Position numbers and translations under genes: made by a program
Shown here: positions 1 through 8,767 of the stretch, piece by piece
How the letters are laid out: the number at the start of each line of letters is the position of its first letter
Position numbering within the stretch: the first letter of the stretch is position 1
The notes under the pieces: generated by a model
Told to the model about the DNA's origin: nothing
The model's database searches: none
Seen by the model: only the letters and a program-made list of their open reading frames with translations
Assembly: GCF_014596515.1 (NCBI RefSeq)
Contig: NZ_MSJQ01000253.1
Coordinates: 1 to 48,799, forward strand
Reading direction: 5' to 3'
DNA: 48,799 bases
From: Streptomyces sp. CBMA156
GTDB taxonomy: Bacteria; Actinomycetota; Actinomycetes; Streptomycetales; Streptomycetaceae

Positions 1-173
1 ATGGTCCACAGGTACACCGTGTGCAGGGCGTCGGAGTAGGCCTGGATGATCGGCGCGGCCTGGTCGGCCGGCAGCTGGTGCAGGCCCTGGGGGCTCTCGG
101 CGGCGCGGCCGAGCACGGCGGGGACGGGGCCGGTGAGCCGGGCGGCGGTGTCCGTCGGGGCCGGGGTGGTCAT
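1..173 (-). CDS. Partial ORF: C-terminal-type DHA2 MFS transporter sequence behind a short foreign N-terminus
   Basis: The ORF starts with an ATG that overlaps the MoxR stop codon (ATGA) and runs off the left edge after 57 codons. The first residues (MTTPAPTDTAARLTG) suit the start of the protein normally encoded after a MoxR ATPase, often a VWA-domain protein. From about residue 15 the sequence instead resembles the last periplasmic loop and final helix of DHA2-type drug exporters: a spaced 'LHQLP' then 'AYSDALHTVYLWT'. This family assignment rests on pattern memory, not a search. The junction could be a real deletion or rearrangement, or an assembly join. An unrelated short protein is also possible. 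Confidence 0.4.
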   Translation of the reverse strand, partial: MTTPAPTDTAARLTGPVPAVLGRAAESPQGLHQLPADQAAPIIQAYSDALHTVYLWT

Positions 174-1051
174 GCGAGGGTGAGCTTGTGGGCGGCCTTG
201 CGGACGTCGTCCTGGTGCTTGAGGATCACCCCGAGGGTGTCCCGGACGACCGTCTCGTCCAGGGTGTCGGCGCCGAGGGCCAGCAGGGTGCGGGCCCAGT
301 CGATGGTCTCGGCGACGGACGGCGCCTTGCGCAGTTCCATCGCGCGCAGCGCGCCGACGACCCTGACCAGCGACTCGGCCAGCGTCGCGTCCAGTTCCGG
401 CACCTTGAGCCGGACGATCCGGCGCTCCAGCTCGGCCTCGGGGTAGCCGAGGTGGAGGAAGAGGCAGCGGCGGCGCAGCGCCTCGGAGAGCTCACGGGTG
501 GCGTTCGAGGTGAGCAGGACGAAGGGGCGGCGGCTCGCGGTGATGGTGCCCAGTTCGGGGACGGTGACCTGGAAGTCGCTGAGCACCTCCAGCAGCAGCG
601 CCTCCACCTCGACGTCGGCCTTGTCCATCTCGTCGATCAGCAGCACGGTGGGCTCCTCGCCGCGGATCGCGGTGAGCAGCGGGCGGGTGAGCAGGAACTC
701 CTCGCCGAAGATGTCGGTGCGGGCCTCCTGCCAGCCCTCGTCGCGGCCGGCGGTGATCCGCAGCAGCTGCTTGGCGTGGTTCCACTCGTAGAGCGCGCGG
801 GCCTCGTCGATGCCCTCGTAGCACTGGAGCCGGACGAGGCGGGCGTCGCCGATCGCGGCCACGGCCTTGGCGAGTTCGGTCTTGCCGACCCCGGCGGGGC
901 CCTCGACCAGCAGCGGCTTGCCGAGCCGGTCGGCGAGGAAGACGGTGGTGGCCACGGCGGGGGAGGCCAGGTAGCCGGTGGCGGCCAGCTGGTCCGCGGC
1001 GTCCGCCACCGAGGTGAAGAAGCCCGTGCCGTGCCCGTCGCTGCTGCTCAT
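170..1051 (-). CDS. MoxR family AAA+ ATPase
   Basis: MoxR-type AAA+ ATPases act as chaperone-like machines, usually with a VWA-domain partner encoded next door. Walker A (GPAGVGKT) lies near residues 51-58 and Walker B (VLLIDEMDKAD) near 136-146. A sensor 1 region (VLLTSNATRELSEALRRRC) follows near 172-190, with an alpha-helical lid after it. The protein is 293 aa from the chosen ATG at 1051 (MSSSDGHG), the usual family length. An in-frame upstream ATG at 1093 would add 14 charged residues without similarity to the family. The stop overlaps the next start by 4 bases, so translation of the downstream ORF is probably coupled. That downstream ORF does not look like the expected VWA partner. Confidence 0.9.
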   Translation of the reverse strand: MSSSDGHGTGFFTSVADAADQLAATGYLASPAVATTVFLADRLGKPLLVEGPAGVGKTELAKAVAAIGDARLVRLQCYEGIDEARALYEWNHAKQLLRITAGRDEGWQEARTDIFGEEFLLTRPLLTAIRGEEPTVLLIDEMDKADVEVEALLLEVLSDFQVTVPELGTITASRRPFVLLTSNATRELSEALRRRCLFLHLGYPEAELERRIVRLKVPELDATLAESLVRVVGALRAMELRKAPSVAETIDWARTLLALGADTLDETVVRDTLGVILKHQDDVRKAAHKLTLA

Positions 1052-1171
1052 CCGCCTGCCCCGTTCCGGTTCGCCGTCTGCGTGCGGCGCCACCCTACCG
1101 GCCGGTCACTTCGCTGTCTCGGGGGTGGGCGTCGGGGCCCCGGGCGGTGGTAGGGGGGCGGGTGCGGCGGA

Positions 1172-1206
1172 GCGGCGTACGGCCCGGTGAGGGTGCCGTA
1201 CGCCGC
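1172..1206 (-). terminator. Hairpin terminator after the secreted-protein gene
   Basis: Perfect 12-bp inverted arms, GCGGCGTACGGC at 1172-1183 and GCCGTACGCCGC at 1195-1206, with an 11-nt loop. It lies 64 bases past the stop at 1270 on the minus strand and before the MoxR gene, so it probably separates the two transcripts. Confidence 0.6.
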
Positions 1207-1269
1207 CGTCGTCAGGGCGGGCCCGGTGAAGCCGGGTAAGCCTGGTGGGCCCTCAGGCGCGTCCGGGCG

Positions 1270-1938
1270 TCAGTTGACGAACAGGAGCGGGCTGCCGGCG
1301 ACGGTGCTGTCGACGACCGGGCCGTAGGTGGCGCTGAAGTAGCCGGTCGCGAAGCACAGGCTCGGGCCGGATACCAGGGCGAACGGCTGGCCGGCGAAGC
1401 CGATGGTGTTGCCGGTGTTCGAGGTGGTGCCGTTGATCCCGGTGGCGCTCTGGTAGTTGCAGTTGACGCTGCCCAGGATGGTGCTGAGCACCACGGTGGT
1501 GCCCATCGCGCCGGACGCGCCGGGGGTGAGCTTGACCGGGTTGCCCGGGGCGTCGCTGACCGTGTTGGTCCACGGCAGGTTGGTGACGGTGATGCTCTTG
1601 ACGCCCGTGACGCCCAGGACGTTGGAGGTGCAGGAGCCGAAGGTCTGGGCGTCGAGCCGCTCGACGGCGCTGCCGGGGGCGGCCGGGTTGGAGGTGACGG
1701 TCGCCGAGAAGGAGGAGGCGGCGCACTTGATGCCGCTCGTCCCGGTGGCGCTGTTGTAGAAGGTCGCGAAGGAGCCGGAGACCAGGTTGGCGGTCAGCAC
1801 GTCGCCGACTGCGACGGCCGGGCCGGTCGGGCTGCCTGTGGTCAGGACCGCGCCGGCGGCCTGGGCGGGTGCCACGGCCGCGCCGGTGAGGGCGAGGGTG
1901 GCGAGGGCGGCGGTGGCGAGGGTGCGACGGATGCGCAT
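1270..1938 (-). CDS. Secreted protein of unknown function with N-terminal signal peptide
   Basis: This is a 222-aa protein. The first 28 residues are a signal peptide: basic MRIRRT, a hydrophobic Ala/Leu core, then APAQA-AGA as a probable signal peptidase I site. The mature part is rich in Ser, Thr, Gly and Val, with four Cys residues that could form disulfides, and looks all-beta. I recognise no catalytic motif. The start at 1938 is set by a good ribosome site (GAGAGAGG, 6 bases before ATG); the much longer open frame upstream is a high-GC artefact. It is transcribed divergently from a TetR gene, with tandem repeats in the shared upstream region. A surface or matrix protein is one possibility. 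Confidence 0.75.
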   Translation of the reverse strand: MRIRRTLATAALATLALTGAAVAPAQAAGAVLTTGSPTGPAVAVGDVLTANLVSGSFATFYNSATGTSGIKCAASSFSATVTSNPAAPGSAVERLDAQTFGSCTSNVLGVTGVKSITVTNLPWTNTVSDAPGNPVKLTPGASGAMGTTVVLSTILGSVNCNYQSATGINGTTSNTGNTIGFAGQPFALVSGPSLCFATGYFSATYGPVVDSTVAGSPLLFVN

Positions 1939-2027
1939 GAGGGTACCTCTCTCCGTCCGGTGGACGGGTGGGGGAAGCCCGGCGTGCGGGTGTGGTGGTG
2001 TGCACGACGGGGGAGGGGCAGAGGATG

Positions 2028-2063
2028 CCGGAGGTGTCGTACCGGAGGTGTCGTACCGGAGGT
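2028..2063. repeat. 14-bp tandem direct repeat in divergent promoter region
   Basis: The unit CCGGAGGTGTCGTA occurs twice head to tail (2028-2041, 2042-2055), followed by CCGGAGGT. It lies 90 bases upstream of the secreted-protein start. It could be a regulator-binding iteron or slippage; no inverted symmetry is visible. The rest of the 492-bp divergent region (1939-2430) also has GTCAGTGT twice (2375 and 2400 area) just before the TetR gene. Confidence 0.6.
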
Positions 2064-2430
2064 TTCGGCGCAGGCCGAGGGCCGGGCGGGCCCGGCGCCA
2101 CGGGCCCGTCCGTGCGGTACGGCGGTGCGACGCACGCGGTGATCGGCGTGCGGCGGTGCGGTGGTACGGCCTTGCGTACGGTCGGCGGCGTGGAACACCG
2201 CGGCACCGCGCCGTTCGGTCGGGGACGTGCGGTGCCGCGCGGGCGCATGGACGGCTGCCGCCGTCGCGAGCCCGCGCCGCCGTGGTCCCGTGCCCTGGGC
2301 TTTCGCCCCGGGCCGACGGTGCCCCCGGAGGTTCCGGCCGGCGGGGGCCTGCTCGCCCGCCGGTTGGAAACCTGTCAGTGTTGTAAACCCGGTCTTCCGT
2401 CAGTGTCAAGACAGCACACAGGAGTTGGTG

Positions 2431-3159
2431 ATGGATCGGAAGTACCCCCGCGGAGCCGACGTGGTCCTGCTGCCGGGTGCCAGGACCGGCCGTGACCCGG
2501 CCCGCTCGATCAAGCCGGGGCCGCGCCGGCTGCCCGCGGGCGTGGTCGCCGCGACCCAGCGCGAGCGGCTGCTGGACGGGCTGGTGCGGACCGTCGCCGA
2601 ACGCGGCTACCAGCACGCCACGATCAGCGACATCTGCCGTGCCGCGGGCGTGACCAGGCCGGTCTTCTACGAGCTGTTCAGCGGCAAGGAGGACGCCTTC
2701 CTGGCCGCGCACCGGTACGGCACCGGGGTGGTGGTGCAGCGGATGACGGTGGCCTTCGCGGCCGAGCCGGACTGGTGCCGGGCCGTCCGGAAGGGGCTCG
2801 GCGTGATGCTCCAACTGCTCGCGGGAACGCCCGCGTTCGCCACGATGGCGGTGATCGAGGTCGAGGCGGTCGGGCCGGCCGGGCGGCGTGCGCGGGCCCA
2901 ACTGCTCACCAGGTTCCGGTCGTTCTTCGCCGAGGTGCCCCAACTGCCCGGCGGGCTGGAGTCGAAGGAGATGGTGGACGCCGTGGTGGGCGGCGTGTAC
3001 AGCACGGTCTACCGGTGGATCGACTCCGGCCGGACCGAACAACTCCTTGACCTCCTGCCGGTGTTGAGCATGTTCTGCCTGTCGCCCTTCCTCGGCCCGG
3101 CGGAGGCGGCCGAGCGGTTGGGGGTGAGGGACTGGCCGAAGCGGGTCGCGGATTGGTGA
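2431..3159 (+). CDS. TetR/AcrR family transcriptional regulator
   Basis: A 242-aa protein with an N-terminal TetR HTH (about residues 45-90): 'TQRERLLDGLVRTVAERG', then 'ATISDICRAAGVTRPVFYELF' with recognition helix and the FYELFSGKED turn typical of the family. The C-terminal part is an all-helical ligand and dimerisation domain. The N-terminal 40 residues form an Arg/Pro-rich extension. The ATG at 2431 follows a strong AGGAG site at 2420-2424; the open frame before it is not needed. It lies upstream of and in line with the DUF6230/DUF6114 pair and divergent from the secreted-protein gene, so it may control either. The ligand is unknown. Confidence 0.9.
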   Translation: MDRKYPRGADVVLLPGARTGRDPARSIKPGPRRLPAGVVAATQRERLLDGLVRTVAERGYQHATISDICRAAGVTRPVFYELFSGKEDAFLAAHRYGTGVVVQRMTVAFAAEPDWCRAVRKGLGVMLQLLAGTPAFATMAVIEVEAVGPAGRRARAQLLTRFRSFFAEVPQLPGGLESKEMVDAVVGGVYSTVYRWIDSGRTEQLLDLLPVLSMFCLSPFLGPAEAAERLGVRDWPKRVADW

Positions 3160-3343
3160 AGATCCTCCGTGCACCCGTATTGACCCGGCCAATACCGGGC
3201 AGTAGCTTCCCAGTTACCCACCGCGTGCCGACCGGACGTGCCCCGCTGCCGAGGGGCGGACGGCCCGGCCGGTGCGGGGAACGCTGTCCGCGCCAGGACA
3301 ACGTGCCAGTGCCTGCACACCCATCCACCCACAGGGAGCACAC

Positions 3344-4000
3344 ATGGCCATGTCCGAGGACGCCGCCGCGGCGGCCGACACCCCACAGGCGCCGAGCGGG
3401 CCGCGAAGGGGCCGGGTACGGATGAAGCGGACCGCCCTGATGGCCATACCGGCCGTCGCGGCCGGGGGCGTCCTGATGGCGCTCACCGCCCAGGGCGTGC
3501 TCGCCGCCCAGTTCTCCATCTCCGGCATGCCGTTCACCATCACCGCCGACAAGCTGGACGGTGAGGGCTTCGCCCAGTTCGGCTCGCTGGACTCGATGAT
3601 CCCCGACAGCCCGAACGCCGGCTCCACCGGCGGTCAGGTGCTGGTCGCGGTGTCGGCGATCAAGAAGGCCGAGATCACCAACCTGTGCCAGAGCGTCGAC
3701 CTCGGCGGCATCAACCTGGTGATCCACGCGGGCGACGGCGCGACCCCCGTCACCGCCTCCGACCTCACCACCGACTCCGACCTGCTGTCCGGCGACGCGG
3801 AGTTCAAGAACATCGAGATCGGCGGCGACGCCAGCACCTTCACCAAGGCCGGCCCCGTCGGCAAGGGCAACCCCGGCGTCTTCGGCCAGCAGGCCGACCA
3901 CGTCACGCTGACCCACCTCAACCAGCACAACTACGCGAGCACCGCCGTCGGGTTCAAACTGCCCAACCTGCGGCTGAGCTTCAGCTCCACGGGCTGCTGA
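3344..4000 (+). CDS. DUF6230 family protein
   Basis: A 218-aa protein with a cytoplasmic N-terminus, an Arg/Lys-rich stretch, one hydrophobic helix (about residues 30-52, ALMAIPAVAAGGVLMALTA) and an extracellular part rich in beta-forming residues. The ectodomain holds 'FSISGMPFTITADKLDGEGFAQFG', which I recognise from the actinobacterial DUF6230 family. Function is unknown; it is normally followed by a DUF6114 gene, as here. Start at 3344 follows AGGGAG (3332-3337). A second ATG two codons later is an alternative. The signal anchor predicts a membrane-tethered outward-facing protein that works with its neighbour. Confidence 0.8.
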   Translation: MAMSEDAAAAADTPQAPSGPRRGRVRMKRTALMAIPAVAAGGVLMALTAQGVLAAQFSISGMPFTITADKLDGEGFAQFGSLDSMIPDSPNAGSTGGQVLVAVSAIKKAEITNLCQSVDLGGINLVIHAGDGATPVTASDLTTDSDLLSGDAEFKNIEIGGDASTFTKAGPVGKGNPGVFGQQADHVTLTHLNQHNYASTAVGFKLPNLRLSFSSTGC

Positions 4001-4002
4001 CC

Positions 4003-4533
4003 GTGAAGGAGTCCGTACCGGAACCGGCCGGCACCGGCGAGGGCACCGCGGCACGGGCCGAGGAGGTGGCGGCCGAGGGGACGGCGGCCACGCCCGCCCA
4101 TGCCGAGGCCTCCCCCGCCGCCGACCCGGCCGCACGCCCGGTCAAGCGCGACTGGCGGGGCAGGCGGCCGTTCTGGGGCGGGCTGCTGGTCACGCTCGGC
4201 GGCGCCGAGATCCTGTTCACCCTGAAGGCCCCGCTGCCCGTCATCCTGCACATCGGGGTGGCAGGGATGGCCGGGTACCTGGTGCCGGCGGTGATGCTGC
4301 TGTGCGGCCTGCTGATCCTGTTCAACCCGGCTCAGCGGCTGTTCTACTCCATCCTCGCCGTGCTGGCCGCGCTGGCCAGCTGGGTCACCTCCAACCTGGG
4401 CGGATTCCTGATCGGGATGATGCTCGGGGTGGTCGGGGCCTGCCTCACCTTCGGGTGGCTGCCCGACCAGCCGCTGCGCCAGGGCCGGCAGCGGCGGCTG
4501 GAACGTCGGGAGGCGCGCCGGGCCGGAGCCTGA
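4003..4533 (+). CDS. DUF6114 domain integral membrane protein
   Basis: The GTG at 4003 lies 2 bases after the DUF6230 stop, giving 176 aa and tight coupling. After an Ala/Glu-rich cytoplasmic tail of about 45 residues come four hydrophobic segments: 'FWGGLLVTLGGAEILF', 'VILHIGVAGMAGYLVPAVMLL', 'LFYSILAVLAALASWV' and 'GGFLIGMMLGVVGACLTF'. A basic C-terminus follows (RQGRQRRLERREARR). The family has no known activity. The pairing with a secreted DUF6230 protein suggests a two-part membrane complex; this is an inference. The next 298 bases (4534-4831) hold no gene that I can support. Confidence 0.8.
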   Translation: MKESVPEPAGTGEGTAARAEEVAAEGTAATPAHAEASPAADPAARPVKRDWRGRRPFWGGLLVTLGGAEILFTLKAPLPVILHIGVAGMAGYLVPAVMLLCGLLILFNPAQRLFYSILAVLAALASWVTSNLGGFLIGMMLGVVGACLTFGWLPDQPLRQGRQRRLERREARRAGA

Positions 4534-4831
4534 CGGCGGTGCCCCGGGTCCTGGTGGCGGAGAGCGCCGGGGCGTGGGGCACCCTTCCGTCGGTCCCGCC
4601 GGTGCCGCGGCCGGCCCTGGCGTCCGTGCCATCGCCGGTTCCTCGCCGGTTCCCCGCGGGCTCTCCGCCGGTTTCCGGCGTTCCGGGCGGATTCGTCGGC
4701 CCTGCCGCGCGCGGCGGCCGGACACCGTCGCGTAACGACCGTCACATCCGCAAGGGGTCGAAGGTCCCGGGTCCGTCCGGGGCGATCGGCCCTTCTCGCG
4801 CTCGACGGGTCGGCAGTTCACTGGGCGGGAC

Positions 4832-6106
4832 ATGGACAACAGCAGCAGCATGAGCACTGGCACCGCCACCGCCGTCTCTTCCGCCACCGCCGAGTACGAC
4901 CGCCTGATCGCCCGCCATCACGCGATGCGCCTGCGACGCCAACTCCTCGCCCCGTCCGCCTCGGCCGGCGGCGACTTCGGGTACGGCGCGCACGGGGCGT
5001 ACGGCGAGGACGGCGGCTACGACGGCGCCGCCGACCAGCACCTGATCCGGCGCGACCTCGACCTGATCTCCCCGCTCGCCGACCTGATCGACCACCTCTA
5101 CGCGGTGATGTTCAGCCACCGCCCCTACCTGCGCCCGCTCTTCCCCGCCTCGATGGAGTTCCAGCAGCTCCACCTGGAACGGATCTTCCACCACCTGATC
5201 GACCACCTCGACCGCCCCGCCGAACTGGAGCAGACACTGCGCCAACTCGGCCGGGACCACCGGAAGCTGGGCGTCAGGCCGGTGCACTACGAGGCCTTCG
5301 AGGAGGCCCTGTGCACGGCAGTCCGGCACCGGGCCGGCGAACGCTGGACCGAGGAGCTGGAGGGCGCCTGGGTGCGGATGCTGCGCTTCGCCGTCGGCGC
5401 GATGGTCGCCGGCGCCGACTCGGCGCTCACCGAACCCCCGTACTGGCACGCCGTGGTGACCGGCCACGAGCGCCGCCGCCCCGACCTCGCCGTGCTGCGG
5501 GTGCGCACCGGCGAGCCGTACCCGTACCTGGCCGGGCAGTACGGCACCGTCGAGCACCCGGCGCTGCCGCACACCTGGCGGCAGTACTCGATGGGCTGCG
5601 CCCCGCGCGCCGACAACGAGCTGGAGCTCCACGTCCGCCGCACCGGCCCCGGCGGGGTCAGCGCCGCGCTGGTCGGGCACACCGGGGTCGGCGACCGGCT
5701 GCGCCTCGGCCCGCCGCGCGGCAGCCTGCTGCCCGACGGCGACGCCCGCGACCTGCTGCTGGTCGCGGGAGGCACCGGCCTCGCCCCGATGAAGGCGATC
5801 GTCGAGCAGCAGGCCGCCCACCGGCCGACCGGCCGCCGGGTCCACCTGTTCGTCGGCGCCCGGGACCGCGCGGACCTCTACGACTGGCAGGCGCTCGCCG
5901 AACTCGGCTCGCACAAGCCGTGGTTGAGCGTGACCCCGGTCACCGTCGGCGAACTCGCCGACACCGTGGCGGCGGCCGGCGACTGGCGCGAGCACCTGGC
6001 CTGCGTGACCGGCCCGGTCGGCATGGTCGGCTCCGTCCGCACCCGGCTGGCGGCGGCGGGACTGCCGTCGACACAGGTGCGGTTCGACCAGGCGCTGTTC
6101 CGGTGA
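4832..6106 (+). CDS. Globin-FAD/NAD(P)H reductase fusion (flavohemoglobin-like)
   Basis: A 424-aa flavohemoglobin-type protein: heme globin domain followed by a ferredoxin-reductase-like module, the layout of enzymes that oxidise nitric oxide to nitrate or reduce bound ligands. Tyr90 (HLYAVMF) fits the B10 distal tyrosine, and His143 (GRDHRKLGV) the proximal heme ligand. The FAD motif RQYS is near 249-252, the nucleotide-binding 'LLLVAGGTGLAP' near 308-319, and 'VTGPVGMV' near the end. Residues 46-72 are a Gly/Tyr/Asp-rich insert before the globin fold, unlike classical Hmp. The ATG at 4832 has a weak ribosome site; ATG 4850 is an alternative. No NO-responsive regulator is adjacent. Confidence 0.85.
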   Translation: MDNSSSMSTGTATAVSSATAEYDRLIARHHAMRLRRQLLAPSASAGGDFGYGAHGAYGEDGGYDGAADQHLIRRDLDLISPLADLIDHLYAVMFSHRPYLRPLFPASMEFQQLHLERIFHHLIDHLDRPAELEQTLRQLGRDHRKLGVRPVHYEAFEEALCTAVRHRAGERWTEELEGAWVRMLRFAVGAMVAGADSALTEPPYWHAVVTGHERRRPDLAVLRVRTGEPYPYLAGQYGTVEHPALPHTWRQYSMGCAPRADNELELHVRRTGPGGVSAALVGHTGVGDRLRLGPPRGSLLPDGDARDLLLVAGGTGLAPMKAIVEQQAAHRPTGRRVHLFVGARDRADLYDWQALAELGSHKPWLSVTPVTVGELADTVAAAGDWREHLACVTGPVGMVGSVRTRLAAAGLPSTQVRFDQALFR

Positions 6107-6170
6107 GGCCGGCCCGGTGTCCGGCGCGGCGTCCGGCCTGGTGTCCGGCCCAGCGTCCGGCCCCGGGCGC

Positions 6171-7574
6171 TCAGCGGAAGCAGTAGGAGTCGGAGGAGGC
6201 GTCGCCGCCCGCCAGGTGGGTCTGGTGGACGCGCAGGCCCCGGAAGTCGGCGCCGTGCGGGAAGAAGCGCTCGTCGACGCTCAGCCCGCCGGCCTCCGGG
6301 TCGGCGTCCAGCTTGACCATCCAGGGCTCGATGCCGTCCGGGTAGAACTGGTCGTCCCAGGCGCCGTAGAGCGAGTTGGTGAGGTACACCCGCCGGCCGT
6401 CCCGGCTGATCTCCACCATCTGCGGCGCCCCGCTCAGCGGACGGTCCGGCTCGGCCGGGTGCGGGGTGCGGGCGACGATCCCGCCGAGCCGCACGGAGCC
6501 GGCCAGCCGGGGGTGGAACGGGTCCGAGACGTCGTACTGGAACAGCTCGCCGGTGCCCCACGCGGAGACGTACAGCCAGCGGTCGTCCACCGACAGGTTG
6601 ATGTCGGTGACCAGCGGCGGCACCGCGCCGAACGGCTGCAGCGCGGGCGGCAGGTCCTCGGCCTTGGCCGGTTCGGCGGGGATCTCGATCACCTTGCGCG
6701 CGGTGAACGCCGGCCCGTCCCGGTACCAGAGCCAGACCGAGGAGGAGAGGTCCTCGACGTTGGTGACCACCCCGGCGAAGCCCCACTCCGCCTGCGGGTC
6801 GTGCGCCGGGCGCAGCTCCAGCACCATCTGGTACTGGTCGCCCAGGTCCACCCGCTGGAGGTGGCGCCCGGAGTCCAGCTCCCAGAAGTGCAGCGCGTGC
6901 CCGTACTTGCGGCCGAGCAGGAGGTCGGGCACCACCCCGTCCTCGACCATCCACGGGGTGCCCCACTCGCTGGTGATGCCCACGTTGGTGCCCAGGTGCC
7001 ACCAGACGTCGTACGCGAAGTTCTGCGGGCCGCGCTCGGTCTCCCAGGCGCGCAGCACCTCGAAGGTGGTGTGGTCGAGGAGCGCCACCCCGCCCGGGCC
7101 GTCGTCGCCCTCGGCACTGCCCAGGCAGGAGAGGAACACGCCGTCGGGACCGCAGTGCAGGGTGTGCGGGCGCGAGTAGCCGGCCTTGGCGGCGAGCTCC
7201 TTCGCCTCGATCGTCTTCACCAGGTGCGGGCGCACCGGGTCGGGGTGGGTGTCCAGCACGTGCAGCCGGGAGGAGCGCAGCCCGGGCAGCAGCAGGTAGC
7301 GCCGCTCCGGGTTCTCGTGGCAGGCGTGGGCGAGGGCGCTGGAGCAGGCGTTCCACCCGAAGTGGTGCAACTCGTCGCCCAGCGTCGGCAGTTCGGCGAA
7401 GTTCAGCACCTTCCCGTAGCTCGCCGAAGCCGGATCGGTGTCGACGCTGAGCAACGCGTCCGGCTGCTGCCCCGACCGGTCGAACCCGGCCACGTACGCC
7501 AGCCGCTCCGGCGGCGCGGCGATCGCCTCGGCCGCCGAACGGTAGAGCGACGGATCGGAATGCCCGTGCTGCAT
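6171..7574 (-). CDS. Selenium-binding protein 56 (SBP56/methanethiol oxidase family)
   Basis: A 467-aa cytosolic beta-propeller protein of the SBP56 family, whose bacterial members include methanethiol oxidases that make formaldehyde, hydrogen sulfide and peroxide. Recognisable stretches are 'DELHHFGWNACSSALAHAC', 'YSRPHTLHCGPDGVFLSCLG', 'WEWGTP'-like 'SEWGTPWMVEDG', 'DINLSVDDRWLYVSAWGTGE' and the C-terminal 'GADFRGLRVHQTHLAGGDASSDSYCFR'. These carry the His and Cys residues that bind metal in the family. I choose ATG 7574 because GGGGAG lies 5 bases before it and the protein then has normal length; upstream codons in frame are promoter sequence. It is divergent from the hydrolase at 7796. 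Confidence 0.92.
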   Translation of the reverse strand: MQHGHSDPSLYRSAAEAIAAPPERLAYVAGFDRSGQQPDALLSVDTDPASASYGKVLNFAELPTLGDELHHFGWNACSSALAHACHENPERRYLLLPGLRSSRLHVLDTHPDPVRPHLVKTIEAKELAAKAGYSRPHTLHCGPDGVFLSCLGSAEGDDGPGGVALLDHTTFEVLRAWETERGPQNFAYDVWWHLGTNVGITSEWGTPWMVEDGVVPDLLLGRKYGHALHFWELDSGRHLQRVDLGDQYQMVLELRPAHDPQAEWGFAGVVTNVEDLSSSVWLWYRDGPAFTARKVIEIPAEPAKAEDLPPALQPFGAVPPLVTDINLSVDDRWLYVSAWGTGELFQYDVSDPFHPRLAGSVRLGGIVARTPHPAEPDRPLSGAPQMVEISRDGRRVYLTNSLYGAWDDQFYPDGIEPWMVKLDADPEAGGLSVDERFFPHGADFRGLRVHQTHLAGGDASSDSYCFR

Positions 7575-7795
7575 GCAAACTCCCCAACTCGCCTGGTCTG
7601 TCCGGGAAGCGTTCCACACAACCACCGGCGCACAGCAGGCGCACGAGGGAGCTGCCAGGAGGCGCGGGCGGCCACCCCGCGCCGGTGCGCACCAGGGAGC
7701 CCGCCCCGACCGGAGTCGAAAGCATTGCGATCATCACATCCCAGCAGGTCGGCGGTGCCGGGGCGGAGCAGGGCGGAGCCAGTACAGTCGGGTCC

Positions 7796-8767
7796 ATGGA
7801 GTTCCGTGAAGACATCCTGGGTGCCCCCTACGAGGCGGCCGAACTGACGCTGCGGCCGGACGACGAGGGGGCCGTGTGCGCGACGCTCGTGCGCAGGCTC
7901 GTGCCCGGGGCGGAACGGGCCGTGCTGTACGTCCACGGGTACAACGACTACTTCTTCCAGACCAACCTCGCGGACCACTACACCGCGCTCGGGTTCTCCT
8001 TCTACGCCCTCGACCTGCGCAAGTACGGGCGCTCGCTGCGCCCCCACCAGTCGCCGAACTTCGTGCGCGACCTCGCCGAGTACGACGAGGAGATCGACGC
8101 GGCGGTCCGGATCATCCGGGAGACCGACGGGCACCGGCAGCTGCTGCTCAACGGGCACTCCACCGGCGGCCTGATCGGCGCGCTGTGGGCGGGCCGTCGC
8201 GCCGGGCGCGGGCTGGTGGACGGGCTGTTCCTGAACAGCCCGTTCCTGTCGATGCCGGCCGCGCCCGCGGTCCGCACGCTCGGCGGGCCCGCCGTGACGG
8301 CGCTCGGGCGACTGGCGCCGACCCGGGTCCTGCCGTCCGCGCTCAACCCGCACTACACCCACAGCCTGCACAAGGACCACCAGGGCGAGTGGGACTTCGA
8401 CCTCACCCTCAAGCGCCCCGAGAGCTTCCCGCTGTACGCGGGATGGCTGTCGGCGATCCACCAGGGCCACCGGCGGCTGCACCGGGGCCTGGGGATCGAC
8501 GTGCCGGTGCTGCTGATGGCCTCGACCAGGTCCGTCTCCACCACCAAGTGGCACAACGCGCTGCACCACGCCGACGCCGTGCTGCGCGCCGACGACATCG
8601 CCGCGCAGGGGCCGCTGCTGGGGAGGCACGTCACCATCGTCCGGATCGAGGGCGGCATGCACGACCTCGTGCTGTCCGGCGAGAAGGCCCGCACCCGGGT
8701 CTTCGCCGAGCTGGACCACTGGCTCGCGGCGTACCTGGACGTACGGCCGGTCGGGGAGCACGCGTGA
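7796..8767 (+). CDS. Alpha/beta hydrolase (serine aminopeptidase S33 / lysophospholipase-like)
   Basis: A 323-aa cytosolic alpha/beta hydrolase. The oxyanion region 'AVLYVHGYNDYFFQ', the nucleophile elbow GHSTGG with the catalytic Ser, and a C-terminal His in 'EGGMHDLVLS' are visible; the acid is expected near 'PVLLMASTRSVS'. The family cleaves lipid or peptide esters; the substrate is unknown. ATG 7796 agrees with the fold start and follows a plausible -10 (TACAGT) closely, so the leader may be very short; no good Shine-Dalgarno site is seen. Its stop overlaps the GTG of the spermidine-synthase-like gene (GTGA), so the two form an operon. Confidence 0.88.
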   Translation: MEFREDILGAPYEAAELTLRPDDEGAVCATLVRRLVPGAERAVLYVHGYNDYFFQTNLADHYTALGFSFYALDLRKYGRSLRPHQSPNFVRDLAEYDEEIDAAVRIIRETDGHRQLLLNGHSTGGLIGALWAGRRAGRGLVDGLFLNSPFLSMPAAPAVRTLGGPAVTALGRLAPTRVLPSALNPHYTHSLHKDHQGEWDFDLTLKRPESFPLYAGWLSAIHQGHRRLHRGLGIDVPVLLMASTRSVSTTKWHNALHHADAVLRADDIAAQGPLLGRHVTIVRIEGGMHDLVLSGEKARTRVFAELDHWLAAYLDVRPVGEHA

